The notes beneath the pieces are model-generated. The model was not told the DNA's origin. It saw nothing but the letters and a program-made list of their open reading frames with translations, and ran no database searches. A stretch of DNA of 64,000 nucleotides, taken from the NCBI RefSeq assembly GCF_014200505.1, contig NZ_JACHBX010000001.1:2063188-2127187 (forward strand), read 5' to 3'. The position numbers and the translations under genes are program-made. This document shows, in pieces, positions 45,080-53,544 of this stretch (positions are counted from its first letter, which is position 1; each line of letters starts with the position of its first letter). The DNA is from Massilia aurea. GTDB lineage: Bacteria; Pseudomonadota; Gammaproteobacteria; Burkholderiales; Burkholderiaceae_D.

Positions 45080-45289
45080 TTATACCACGGACTTTCCGAT
45101 CCTTGGCGACTGCGTGGGCAATTGCGACGAATACTTCCTTAAGCCGGACATTTTACGCAGCTCAGCCTGGCACAACCGGGATTTGTCGCCATCGCCTTGC
45201 CACAAATCCTCGGCACGGTGAAGGGAGGCTCTCGGAGACATCGCGGGTGTCGCAACACAAACGGTCACCGCATCATCAGCCGGAGCCAT
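45080..45289 (-). pseudogene. Remnant of a DUF2235 lipase N-terminus behind A4
   Basis: From an ATG at 45289, 'ADDAVTVCVAT' matches 'ADDAALACVATNRDVSE' of the lipase fragment at 61791, and the following bases align with one base lost, after which the frame is wrong. It ends near 45080 without reaching the catalytic region. Confidence 0.6.
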
Positions 45290-45746
45290 ACTCCCGCGCC
45301 ATGGCCACCCCACGCGGATGCAAGTCAGGAATCCCGATCGACGTCGTCAAATCGGCGGTATCGTCTGGATAAATATGCACACCCAGGTACTTGGCACCCT
45401 GAGTAACGGTATCGAGGCGTAACGGGTTCTTATTGGAAATGGTGTCGCCATTGCGCGGCGTCCCTTTGGGACCATCGAGCCGCCAGGTCACTGTCTTTGG
45501 GCCCAGGTCGAAGGGCACACCAGTAATAATGCCGGCGCCTGTGGCGGGATAGGCGTCACTGCCGCGGCCAACCTTACCATCAATAAACACGTCGAAGATC
45601 GGGCGGTTTAGATAGTTGAACAGCACGACATTCAGCGTGGCCTTCATCGGTTTCGCCTCACAAAAGGATGCAGCAGAAAGAGTGGCGACGGCGCTGAGGA
45701 AATGACGCCGGTTCGTTCCCGCAAAAGGCATTTTGATATTTTTCAT
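45276..45746 (-). CDS. Family A secreted protein, copy A4 (putative T6SS immunity)
   Basis: 156 residues from the ATG at 45746 (AAGG eight bases upstream). A GTG at 45788 overlaps the end of the adaptor gene and is the alternative start. Signal 'GTNRRHFLSAVATLSAASFC'; body 'VVLFNYLNRPIFDVFIDGKV', 'YPATGAGIITGVPFDLGP', 'YLGVHIYPDDTADLTTSIGI'. It stands directly behind the one intact DUF4123 adaptor gene and directly before a lipase remnant, so it occupies the immunity slot of the vgrG operon. Confidence 0.8.
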   Translation of the reverse strand: MKNIKMPFAGTNRRHFLSAVATLSAASFCEAKPMKATLNVVLFNYLNRPIFDVFIDGKVGRGSDAYPATGAGIITGVPFDLGPKTVTWRLDGPKGTPRNGDTISNKNPLRLDTVTQGAKYLGVHIYPDDTADLTTSIGIPDLHPRGVAMAREYGSG

Positions 45747-45784
45747 TTTGACCTTGTAACATTCGCCCAACGCGCGCCACTTCG

Positions 45785-46705
45785 TCACGGCTCAGTCGGT
45801 GTGGACGACGGCAGCAAATCGATCGCGTCATCAAATGTGATGTCTCCACGCTCGACACGTGCCATCAGCGCGGTGATTTGTGCGTCCCCGTTCCAGCGTT
45901 CGCGGTAAATGAGGGTCATGCAGACATAGTTGACCAGATCATGCATCGAGACCAGACCGATGGCGCGTGCGCCAGCCAGTGTCTTTTTCACATAAGCATA
46001 GCGCAAGGCCTCAGGAACATCTCGAAGCAGATTGGGCTGGTTCAGATCGACGAAGTACAACACATGATCTGGCACCCCAGCTTCAACCAGTTCATCGACC
46101 TGCGTCTGTGTCAAAAGCAGCGGCGCCGACAAGCGTACTGGCGGCGTGGCGCCAACATCCACCGTATGCTGACGGCCGTCGCGGTCCCAATACCACCAGC
46201 CGGTCAGCCCGCCCAACAGCAGTGCGCGCTGGGCCCTGTCAAGTACCGGTCCCTTTACATGCAGTGTGACATCGTCCAGCTGTCCAACCAGGGTGCCGAG
46301 GATCGCCGGGTCCCAGAATCCAAAGAGCATGTCGTAGTCATCTGGCAGGCGGATTTCGGTAAACTGTTTGAGCTGCGCGAACATGACATCGAACGACAAG
46401 GTACTGGCAACCACGGTCAGGCTCGGTTTGAGCGGCGCTGGCTGGCCGAGCCAGCGCGCAATCCATTGCCAGGCGAGGCTGCCTAGATCCGGTGGCGCCA
46501 GTTGAACGAGGTGCGGCGACTCTCCCGCCAGCGGACTGCCCTGAGGCGCTCCCAGCAGGCACCTCATCGCGGCGCCGGAGCCATCGATGGCGTCGGGCAG
46601 CGTAGCGTCTTGCGCGCTGTCGGCAATGGCATACCAGCGCCAGTCGGGATGCTGCGAAGCCAGTATTGCAAGTCCGGAAATATGCGGGTGCGTGACCACT
46701 TTCAT
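45785..46705 (-). CDS. DUF4123 T6SS effector adaptor/chaperone (only intact copy)
   Basis: 306 residues from the ATG at 46705, whose ATGA overlaps the stop of the preceding 60-codon gene. 'HPDWRWYAIADSAQDATLPD' is the DUF4123 opening, 'LVQLAPPDLGSLAWQWI' and 'TEIRLPDDYDMLFGFWDPAI' the core, and 'HDLVNYVCMTLIYRERWNGD' the C-terminal helical extension. DUF4123 proteins load a specific effector onto VgrG. Partial copies of its C-terminal part recur at 61031-61160 and 62291-62590, each time just before a family A gene. No intact effector follows here. Confidence 0.85.
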   Translation of the reverse strand: MKVVTHPHISGLAILASQHPDWRWYAIADSAQDATLPDAIDGSGAAMRCLLGAPQGSPLAGESPHLVQLAPPDLGSLAWQWIARWLGQPAPLKPSLTVVASTLSFDVMFAQLKQFTEIRLPDDYDMLFGFWDPAILGTLVGQLDDVTLHVKGPVLDRAQRALLLGGLTGWWYWDRDGRQHTVDVGATPPVRLSAPLLLTQTQVDELVEAGVPDHVLYFVDLNQPNLLRDVPEALRYAYVKKTLAGARAIGLVSMHDLVNYVCMTLIYRERWNGDAQITALMARVERGDITFDDAIDLLPSSTPTEP

Positions 46706-46884
46706 ACCCGTTTGCTGATGAACGCAGTGCGCTGTCTGGCACGCTTGGCCAGGCATTCAACGCACAACGGCTCAACCGGTGTGGCCGATGCGTGGCTAGC
46801 GGTGGCCAACACGGACACGCTGTCCAGCGCCCCCAGTAGCCAGCGCCGGGTGAACCGTGTGGCGTTTCGTAACGATATCTTCAT
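46702..46884 (-). CDS. Small protein with twin-Arg signal between vgrG remnant and adaptor
   Basis: 60 residues. Its ATG overlaps the vgrG-remnant stop (ATGA at 46881-46884), and its own stop overlaps the adaptor start, so all three are translationally coupled, which is why I accept so short a gene. N-terminus 'MKISLRNATRFTRRWLLGAL' resembles the export signals of family A; the C-terminal half is 'PVEPLCVECLAKRARQRTAF'. The CVECL block also appears in the vgrG/adaptor linker at 55128-55340 ('GTACVECLKKSLAAA'). Function unknown; possibly a vgrG-tail-derived piece. Confidence 0.6.
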   Translation of the reverse strand: MKISLRNATRFTRRWLLGALDSVSVLATASHASATPVEPLCVECLAKRARQRTAFISKRV

Positions 46885-47081
46885 TGCAAAAGCCTAAGTT
46901 CCCTATTGATGAATGCGACGCACTGCCCCGCTCGCTTGACGAGGGACATACAAGCACCCGCCTGCGGCAAGAACAGCGGCTTGCAGTTCACTCCCTGCTG
47001 CCCGTGACGCTTACTTTCTGCAGCATGAATCGTGATCTTGTCCGGACACTGCACCGAAATATTTCCTCTTTGATCGAGGTA
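46883..47081 (-). pseudogene. vgrG 3'-end remnant
   Basis: Open frame reading 'GNISVQCPDKITIHAAESK' and ending 'AFINRELRLLQ' just at the start of the next gene. 'ISVQCPDKITIHAA' is the end of the VgrG DUF2345 beta-helix. Upstream an in-frame TGA stands and similarity is lost. Confidence 0.7.
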
Positions 47082-47174
47082 TTCGCTTCACTCCCCGTCA
47101 ACAGGCCAATTGGCGGGGATTCTCAAGCGATCCTTGCTTCCATCCTCAGCCCACATGCCCATCTTTCTCCGGCA

Positions 47175-47468
47175 TCAATTGGCTCCCCGCAAGAAGTACA
47201 CCTTGCATACTTTGTCTGGGAAACGTGTCATAGAGTCGGACGGCATTTGAGTGCTGGTTTTTTTCGGTAAATTATAGCGCCACCCAATGGCGTTGTCGGC
47301 GATCTCTGTCCCCTGCTGGTTAATCAGCACGCCGACAATGTCCGGCAAGCGCCGCGTATCTGAAAGGCGAAAATTGTATCGTTTGCCGTCAGCTTCCACT
47401 ACGCACCAAGCCGACAGACGCTCGGCAAACCACTCCGCCGTTTCAAGCATCGTGATCCCACTAATCAT
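47175..47468 (-). pseudogene. DUF4123 adaptor fragment
   Basis: 97 codons; the first 65 ('AEWFAERLSAWCVVEADGKR', 'YNFRLSDTRRLPDIVGVLIN') match the middle of the DUF4123 copies at 54-57 kb ('LAERLAAWC', 'YFNFRFPDTRRLPAIFAVLM'). Neither the N-terminal start of the domain nor the C-terminal part is present. It overlaps the end of the vgrG fragment. Confidence 0.7.
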
Positions 47469-48180
47469 CAGAGAACCGTCGCGACGGAACAGGGTTGCGC
47501 GGCAATGGCGATGATCGCCGACCTGCTGTTGGGCAGCTTGCCAGCGTCCAGCGCGACCGGTTTCAAGAGCACCTCGCTGCGCGCAGCGTCTACGTTCCGC
47601 CGCTGGCCATACTCTAACCGGCCGTCAGGATTGCCGGCCACGGCGCTTCCTTGTCGTCGAGCTTGCTGGTGTTCGCTTTCTTCACACCCAGATGCTGGGG
47701 ACGCCACTGTCTGCTGCGTCGGGGCGGCGGAACTGGCGGTATCGCCCAGCTTGACGGCTCGCTTGAGCAGCGCGATGCCCGTTACGTTGTCACCGGCCGG
47801 TTCGGGCACATCTACACTGTGCGTGGTCTTGTCACTCGTTACCCAAAGGCCAATAGCGGCGTGCACGGTGCCGTAGCCGTCGATGCGCAGTGCGGCGCCC
47901 AGGCCGCACAGGCAAGCGCGAAGAGTGTCGGCCCTGTGGATCAGGTGGCCCAAGTTCAGTCCGCTAGCTGCGTAGCTGCTGTTGAGTTGAATGCGGCCAT
48001 GGCAGTCGGTATTGTCGAACACCAGGTGGTTATAGCCGCTGCCACCGATTTCCTTACTGTCGATGCCCCACCACGCGGCGCTGCTGCAGCGACGGGCTAT
48101 GGCCGCTGCCGTGCAAGCGAAAGCGGACTGGTGGCGCCAGCCAAGTTGCCTTGTGAACTGGCTGCGCATGCAATGTAAAC
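47468..48180 (-). pseudogene. vgrG internal fragment, frameshifted
   Basis: Reads 'SKEIGGSGYNHLVFDNTD' and 'GRIQLNSSYAASGLNLGHLI', the VgrG gp5/DUF2345 junction, then 'AGDNVTGIALLKRAVKLGDT'. A frame change in the middle gives 'HLGVKKANTSKLDDKEAP' in another frame, and 'GKLPNSRSAIIAIAAQ' ends it. The frame continues upstream with no VgrG similarity. Same segment as the fragment at 58311-58942. Confidence 0.75.
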
Positions 48181-48273
48181 CGCCGCGTCCACGTATCCTT
48201 TTGTTTCGCGCGATTTTGATAATTTTGCTTTTCTGCCCGTGGCGGCGGCAGTCCATCGCGCGGAGCCAAGTAG

Positions 48274-49293
48274 TCAGCGTGCGCTCATTCTCGATCTGAT
48301 CGAGCGAGTTGTCGAATCCCAAAGACTTATAATTTCTGCCTCACTTAAATTGGTTGGGGGCAAATTATCTGTCAATGGATTTTTCGCGTCGAGTTCAACA
48401 TGGATCTGCGGCTGCCCAATCGACGGATTACGGCGCATAGTCTCTAAAGCGAATCCATATTTTTTATATTTAGCATTGCCATCACCAAGAATAATCCAAC
48501 TCAACCACTCTTCAGCCTGCATTGAAGAAATATTTAATTCACCTTTCCGTAGCACTTTATTGTTCGCAGCAAAAGCACGCAGCAATGAGCTGGGGCCATT
48601 AAGCCGCTGAAGCAAGCTTTCTTCCGGATCTGGCACATACGTGTCATATTCAACCCCTAAAAATATTCCTGGAAAATCGCTGCTAGAAAAGGAATACTTA
48701 GCGTACTCTCTCTCAGACTGACCATATACATCAATTTCTCCCAAACAGAAACCAGATTGATCAGATCCGTTTTTACTTGGCTTTATATTATCTAAAAAAT
48801 ATTGTAATTTTTTTTCGGACTCGGGAAATTTATTTTGGTAAGACGTTGATTGTGCTATGTAGTATGAATCCCCAATAAGTGAATGCACTTCCGTCAGGAA
48901 GGATGTATCGATGATTTGGATTCTGAAAAGATGCGAGATTCCCCCAATTTTACGCGACTCTCTCAAAATTCCTGTTCGCTCTCGCGCCTCTGAAACGATT
49001 TCCGCTTTTCTGGCATTAATTAAATTCTGAAAGTCACTGCGAGAAATTCCCGACCTTACCAAGCTCATTTGAATTTCAATTTCTTCGTCGTCGGACTGAG
49101 CACGAACTGGAATAAAAACAGCCGTCAATCCGTCTGAAGAAACGAAACTTTCAGGCAACGCTATCGAATGTCTCCCAATGCAAAATGTTTTAACATCTTT
49201 TAGTTTATTAGACAATACCGTGTTCCCCGTTCGACTTCTGTCGCATCCAACAGAAGATAGAACAATAAGTATTACTAGTAGGAATTTCTTCAT
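48274..49293 (-). CDS. Tli4-family lipoprotein (T6SS immunity protein)
   Basis: 339 residues from the ATG at 49293; lipobox 'VLSSVGC' (Cys 17). 'KTFCIGRHSIALPESF' and 'SGFCLGEIDVYG' with a long beta-rich body match the Tli4 immunity type, periplasmic lipoproteins that block Tle4 phospholipases. It is complete and A/T-rich, overlaps the open frame of the vgrG fragment, and has no Tle4 effector beside it, so it is an orphan. Family assignment is by recollection of the pattern and would need a profile search. Confidence 0.65.
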   Translation of the reverse strand: MKKFLLVILIVLSSVGCDRSRTGNTVLSNKLKDVKTFCIGRHSIALPESFVSSDGLTAVFIPVRAQSDDEEIEIQMSLVRSGISRSDFQNLINARKAEIVSEARERTGILRESRKIGGISHLFRIQIIDTSFLTEVHSLIGDSYYIAQSTSYQNKFPESEKKLQYFLDNIKPSKNGSDQSGFCLGEIDVYGQSEREYAKYSFSSSDFPGIFLGVEYDTYVPDPEESLLQRLNGPSSLLRAFAANNKVLRKGELNISSMQAEEWLSWIILGDGNAKYKKYGFALETMRRNPSIGQPQIHVELDAKNPLTDNLPPTNLSEAEIISLWDSTTRSIRSRMSAR

Positions 49294-49329
49294 GGTGAAT
49301 ATACAAGCTAACTGATTTTTTAATTGCAT

Positions 49330-49519
49330 AGCGGGTGGCCCTCTGTTGTCGGCATCTCCGCTTTTTTTATATTATATGAAATGCTTGGCATTCGTAGTGA
49401 CACCTGTGCACGCTTCTCAAAACCTACTACGATACCTCGATATTCCTCTGAAAGAAATATCTTGTTTATATACGCACGCTCAAAGTTTTAAGAGAATTTA
49501 GGGACAGAGCTACGGTCAT
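49330..49519 (-). pseudogene. Lipase N-terminal remnant behind B1
   Basis: The ATG at 49519 overlaps the B1 stop (ATGA). 'MTVALS' is followed, in another frame, by 'NFERAYINKIFLSEE', aligning with 'SFERADITETFFSED' of the fragment at 62963. The rest has no catalytic motif and stops at 49330. Confidence 0.6.
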
Positions 49520-50277
49520 GGTTTCGCCTTAAATATTTGCTGAAGTTTTAATTCTGAATGCCTTAGCCCATCAACGTATCTCTTCTTCAAATAAGCTGAG
49601 AATGCTGGGTCTTCTGGCCCAGTAAATTCCGAAACCTCCTCGCGGTTGTATCTCTTATGTAATTCCCAAGATTTGCGAAGATCCTGCTGTGATTTGGCTT
49701 GAAGACCTGATAAAAGATTTCGATTGTTTTCAACGCTATCTTCCGCTAAATTGCGATATAATTCCCACCGTTCACGCCTATACTCCAATGATGGCTCAGG
49801 CCACCCTTTCACTCGCCCCGACCAGTCGGGGTGGTCCGGCTGGACATTGCTAAATACCAGTTCGATTGCGCCCTCTTTCGTGCGCAAAACCCACAATGCC
49901 GCCACTTCCCTATCGGGAAAACGAGGTAACTCGACCATATGCACCTGCGTAATCTCTTCGAGCTTTTTTTCTGGTCCCTTTTCTGTCCAGTGCGTTGCCT
50001 GTACTTGCACTTGGATGCCGGGTGCCCATCGCTTCGGCAACTGATAGCAGCACATAGTGCCGCCCGCACTGAACGGGCTAATGTGTTCGCCTCCACCAGA
50101 ATTCGACGGATCTTTTGGGTCTCCAACCACGTACTGGAATGACTCACCCGTATAATTAACGCCATGAAGGCTGACTGACACGCCGTTGCTCGAAGTCGCC
50201 GTGGAAGGCGTCAACACCGCACATGCAGTGAGCAGAATTGGGAGAATACTAAGCAGTAACCGGCGAATCGTCATCAT
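49516..50277 (-). CDS. Family B lipoprotein, copy B1 (DUF3304-like, putative Tle1 immunity)
   Basis: 253 residues, the length shared by all seven family B members. Lipobox 'LLTAC' (Cys 19). Shared body: 'VSLHGVNYTGESFQYVVGDP', 'GGGEHISPFSAGGTMCCYQL', 'PKRWAPGIQVQVQATHW', 'QPDHPDWSGRVKGWPEPS'. The NYT / GGG / CC / PG spacing resembles DUF3304, a family of proteobacterial lipoproteins. The C-terminal ~80 residues (from about 174) are specific to this copy and rich in charged helix. B1, B3 and B7 form sub-branch I, each directly preceding a lipase start with ATGA overlap. Role as immunity is inferred. Confidence 0.8.
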   Translation of the reverse strand: MMTIRRLLLSILPILLTACAVLTPSTATSSNGVSVSLHGVNYTGESFQYVVGDPKDPSNSGGGEHISPFSAGGTMCCYQLPKRWAPGIQVQVQATHWTEKGPEKKLEEITQVHMVELPRFPDREVAALWVLRTKEGAIELVFSNVQPDHPDWSGRVKGWPEPSLEYRRERWELYRNLAEDSVENNRNLLSGLQAKSQQDLRKSWELHKRYNREEVSEFTGPEDPAFSAYLKKRYVDGLRHSELKLQQIFKAKP

Positions 50278-50623
50278 TTGTTCTCATATTGTCAGTTATC
50301 CAAGTGGCAAAATGCCCCCGAAGGGCTGCCAAATCATTCGTCGTATTCATACTCAGGCAGGCAGCACACCAGAGTATAGTATCGTCACCGTCTATTTTCC
50401 GTTCGCGTGCAAGCGACAGTGCCGACGACAACAGGGCATGTCGCTGAGGCGCTGGCAAGTGCGTCGTTTCGCCGCGGTATTCCAATCTTGCCCAGATCTC
50501 GTCCGGTTCACTGTCGCTGATCAAGCGATTGAATTGACTCTGGTCCAGTTTCGCGCGTGCTGTGATCGGACACTCGCCCGTAGGCGACTGATAACGTATT
50601 ACCTTTATCTTTAGCAATGACAT
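50249..50623 (-). pseudogene. DUF4123 adaptor C-terminal fragment before B1
   Basis: 124 codons: 'ARAKLDQSQFNRLISDSEPD', 'EIWARLEYRGETTHLPAPQR', 'DDTILWCAACLSMNTTNDLA'. It corresponds to the last third of the DUF4123 copies ('ARLSEAQFARLI...EIWVRLQYGG'). It overlaps the B1 start by 29 bases. A nearly identical copy runs off the right end of the window before B7. Confidence 0.75.
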
Positions 50624-50656
50624 AAGTGCTAGGAATGAAATAACAGGATTCTTAAA

Positions 50657-51418
50657 TCATGGTCGCGCTTTCATGATTTTCTCAAGACGGTATTTTGATC
50701 TACGCAAACCCTCAGCATAACGTTTCTCAACATATCGAATATATGCAGGATCTTCTAATCCAGAAAATTCCTTAATTTCATCCCAAGCGTGTATCTTGTC
50801 CGAAGCCCATGCCAATTGAAGCTCAGACTTGGGCGATCTACTCAGTTCTACAATAGACTCTTGGTAATCTCGCACGTTAATTTCCGCAAGTTTCCTTTCT
50901 AACTCCCACCGCTCCAGCATGAATTCGCGCGATGGCACCGACCAACCCTTGATGTTTCCAGGCCATTGCGGATGATCAGGTTGCAAGTCGCTTGAAACAA
51001 TATCAATGCCACCATCGGATCTGCGCAGAACCCATAATTCTCCAGCTTTTCCATTCGCGTAGGCTGGTAGTTCAACTGTATGCTTCTTTTCAATAGCAGA
51101 AATCTCTTCTTCACTCCCTGTCGACAACCAATACCTCGATTCAACTTCAATGACCGTTCCGGGCAACCACTTGGCAGGAAGTTTGAAACAGCAAACGATG
51201 CCGCCAGCGGCATATGGCCCAATGTGTTCTCCACCACCATTATTCTTTTCATCGCGTGGATCAACAACAGAAAACTCAAAAGGGTGCTCAGTGTAGTTAA
51301 CGCCATGTATACTTACTGAAACTTGATCACCTGACCTTGACGCGCCAGATTCTCCTCGAGGACTGCAGCTGCATAGCAAAAGCAAAAATGTGCTAAACAG
51401 TATTTTGTAGATCATCAT
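50657..51418 (-). CDS. Family B lipoprotein, copy B2 (DUF3304-like)
   Basis: 253 residues; lipobox 'LLCSC' (Cys 18). Sub-branch II with B4 and the N-terminal half of B6: 'VSIHGVNYTEHPFEFSVVDP', 'GGGEHIGPYAAGGIVCCFKL', 'PAKWLPGTVIEVESRYW', 'QPDHPQWPGNIKGWSVPS'. The tail 'LAEINVRDYQESIVELSRSP' to 'KYRLEKIMKARP' is nearly that of B4. No lipase trace follows, only an ATG overlapping the stop and an early termination. Confidence 0.8.
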   Translation of the reverse strand: MMIYKILFSTFLLLLCSCSPRGESGASRSGDQVSVSIHGVNYTEHPFEFSVVDPRDEKNNGGGEHIGPYAAGGIVCCFKLPAKWLPGTVIEVESRYWLSTGSEEEISAIEKKHTVELPAYANGKAGELWVLRRSDGGIDIVSSDLQPDHPQWPGNIKGWSVPSREFMLERWELERKLAEINVRDYQESIVELSRSPKSELQLAWASDKIHAWDEIKEFSGLEDPAYIRYVEKRYAEGLRRSKYRLEKIMKARP

Positions 51419-51455
51419 TGAATCGCCCTGTCAACTCTCTCTAAAAATTCAAAAT

Positions 51456-52237
51456 ACATGTGGTACGTTGACGTGACTTTCTGTCGCAACCGTGGCCAAT
51501 AACTTGGCACACTATCTCAATGTTGCAGTGTGGTCGAGATTATGTTGGCAAGCAACCTGCACCGCCTCTCCGAGCAGATCATGCCGCTCTGACGGCAAGC
51601 CATCCCGAGCGGCCCCGCCATACTGCAGCCGAACCCATATCTCGTCAGCTTCACTATCCCCGATCACCCTTGCAAACTGCGCTTCACTTAACCTAGCACT
51701 CGCTGTAATCCCGGCCGCTGGTCCACAGCAATCGATCGGCAGCGCTGCCCAAGCCCCGTTCCTGGCCATGTAATGCCAGCTCCGGGCATTACCCGCAAGC
51801 TCACGCTGCTGCTGAGGCATGATAACGGCGAAGATGGCACGCAGTCGCCGCGTGTCGGGAAACCTGAAATTGAAATAGCCTCCCCCGGTAGCGACAGTGC
51901 GCCAAGCAACGAGTCATTCAGCAAGTACGTCGTTACCGTCGCTAGTAACAACCGCGCTCAATCTGGGTAGCCCCTCGCATCGTTCCAGGACGTGACGTAG
52001 TGCCTTGTCGCCCGCAGCGAATGGCACCAGAAATGGCGATACGTCTCTTAAGCTATCGTTGCAGCCAGGAAGCCACTCGAATAACAAGGCCGGCTCGCTG
52101 GTTCTGCCAAGGTGCCAAAAGAGGCCAGGTATGAACATGCCGTCGATCAACAGTACAAGCTGAGCGTCGGCAGGCAGTTGCCGCTATTGCGCCAGCAGTT
52201 CAACATGCCAATTAGTCTGGTATGAATCGATCAGCAG
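51456..52237 (-). pseudogene. DUF4123 adaptor with three nonsense codons
   Basis: A single frame carries the whole adaptor: 'TNWHVELLAQ', TAG (52184-52186), 'LVLLIDGMFIPGLFWHL', 'EWLPGCNDSLRDVSPFLVPF', TGA (51914), 'YFNFRFPDTRRLRAIFAVIM', 'EIWVRLQYGGAARDGLPSER', TAG (51512), then the tail. Comparison with sister copies puts the TGA where CGA/Arg stood and the last TAG where TGG/Trp stood. It precedes B2. Confidence 0.8.
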
Positions 52238-52299
52238 CCCCGCCCGCCGTCAACAGGCTCATGCTCTTGGCGCTGCCCAGTCAACGTGCGCAAGCGTGC

Positions 52300-52531
52300 A
52301 ATGTTCAAATGCGCCTTGGTGGCACTTGCTTTGACCTAGTTATTTCGTGCTCCGTCAAAAAGAAGCCAAAGACAAGATTCGTGTTACATGACGATTTTGG
52401 CTCTCCTAGCGGTGCCTGTTCGCGCTCTGCAAAATATCGGTTTTCCTTGTTTCGTCGCTAGAAAAAAATAAATCTTTTATATCCGCGCGCTCATAGCTTT
52501 CAGCGAGCTGAGGAGATAAAGCTGCGGTCAT
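52300..52531 (-). pseudogene. Lipase N-terminal remnant behind B3, frameshifted
   Basis: The ATG at 52531 overlaps the B3 stop (ATGA). 'MTAALSPQLAESYERADIKD' matches the start of the fragment at 62963; after a frame change 'REQAPLGEPKSSCNTN' and 'FGFFLTEHEITR' follow. It ends before the catalytic Ser motif. Confidence 0.75.
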
Positions 52532-53289
52532 GGTTTCGCCTCCAATACTTTCTCAAGTCGTAATTTTGAACGTTTCAGTCCTTCAACGTATTCTTTATTC
52601 AAATAAGCTGCAAATGCCGGATCGTCTGATCCAGAGAATATTGAAATCTCCGCATTGCGTTGCTTTTTCTCGAAATCCCAAGCTTCTCGAACCCTCTTCT
52701 GCGGGTTGCTTTGAAGTTCCGATAGAAGTTTTTTGTAGTTGTCAACGTCGACCTGCGCTGAATACCGATATAACTCCCACCTTTCACGCCTATACTCCAA
52801 TGATGGCTCAGGCCATCCTTTCACTCGCCCCGGCCAGTCGGGGTGGTCCGGCTGGACATTGCTAAACACCAGTTCGATTGCGCCCTCTTTCGTGCGCAAA
52901 ACCCACAATGCCCCCACTTCTCTATCGGGAAAACGAGGTAACTCGACCATATGTACCTGCGTGATCTCTTCGAGCTTTTTTTCTGGTCCCTTTTTTGTCC
53001 AGTGCGTTGCCTGTACTTGCACTTGAATGCCGGGCGCCCATCGCTTTGGCAACTGATAGCAGCACATAGTGCCGCCCGCACTGAACGGGCTAATGTGTTC
53101 GCCTCCACCAGAATTCGACGGATCTTTTGGGTCCCCAACCACGTACTGGAATGACTCACTCGTATAATTGACGCCATGAAGGCTGACTGACACGCCGTTG
53201 CTTGAGGTCGCCATGGAAGGCGTCAACACCGCACATGCAGTGAGCAGAATTGGGAGACTACTAAGCAGTAACCGGTGAATCGTCATCAT
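52528..53289 (-). CDS. Family B lipoprotein, copy B3 (DUF3304-like, putative Tle1 immunity)
   Basis: 253 residues, sub-branch I. Residues 1-173 differ from B1 and B7 at only a handful of positions (lipobox 'LLTAC', 'VSLHGVNYTSESFQYVVGDP'), whereas the tail from about residue 174 ('SAQVDVDNYKKLLSELQSNP', 'KKQRNAEISIFSGSDDPAFA') is clearly different from B1 and moderately different from B7. The stop overlaps the start of a lipase remnant. Confidence 0.8.
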   Translation of the reverse strand: MMTIHRLLLSSLPILLTACAVLTPSMATSSNGVSVSLHGVNYTSESFQYVVGDPKDPSNSGGGEHISPFSAGGTMCCYQLPKRWAPGIQVQVQATHWTKKGPEKKLEEITQVHMVELPRFPDREVGALWVLRTKEGAIELVFSNVQPDHPDWPGRVKGWPEPSLEYRRERWELYRYSAQVDVDNYKKLLSELQSNPQKRVREAWDFEKKQRNAEISIFSGSDDPAFAAYLNKEYVEGLKRSKLRLEKVLEAKP

Positions 53290-53512
53290 TTTTTCTCATA
53301 TTGTCAGTTATTCAAGTGGCAAAATGCCCCCGGAGGGCTGCCAAATCATTCGTCGTATTCATACTCAGGCATGCAGCACACCAGAGTATAGTAACGTCAC
53401 TGTCTATTCAAGCGATTGAATTGACTCCGGTACAGTTTTCGCCAGTGCCGTGACCGGGCACTTGCCGATAGGCGAGTCATAGCGTACTTTCTTTATCTTT
53501 GGCGACATCATA
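53290..53512 (-). pseudogene. DUF4123 C-terminal remnant with internal deletion
   Basis: Compared with 50249-50623, this stretch keeps the beginning ('KIKKVRYDSPIGKCPVTA') and the last ~120 bases up to the B3 start, but lacks about 120 bases in between and is out of frame. It shows the same unit in a more decayed state. Confidence 0.7.
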
Positions 53513-53544
53513 GGTGCTAGAAATTAAATAACAGGGTTTTTAAC

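Noticed and set aside
46857..47270. Plus-strand open frame of 137 codons
   Set aside because: It runs opposite the vgrG tail and the adaptor fragment, which show real similarity on the minus strand.
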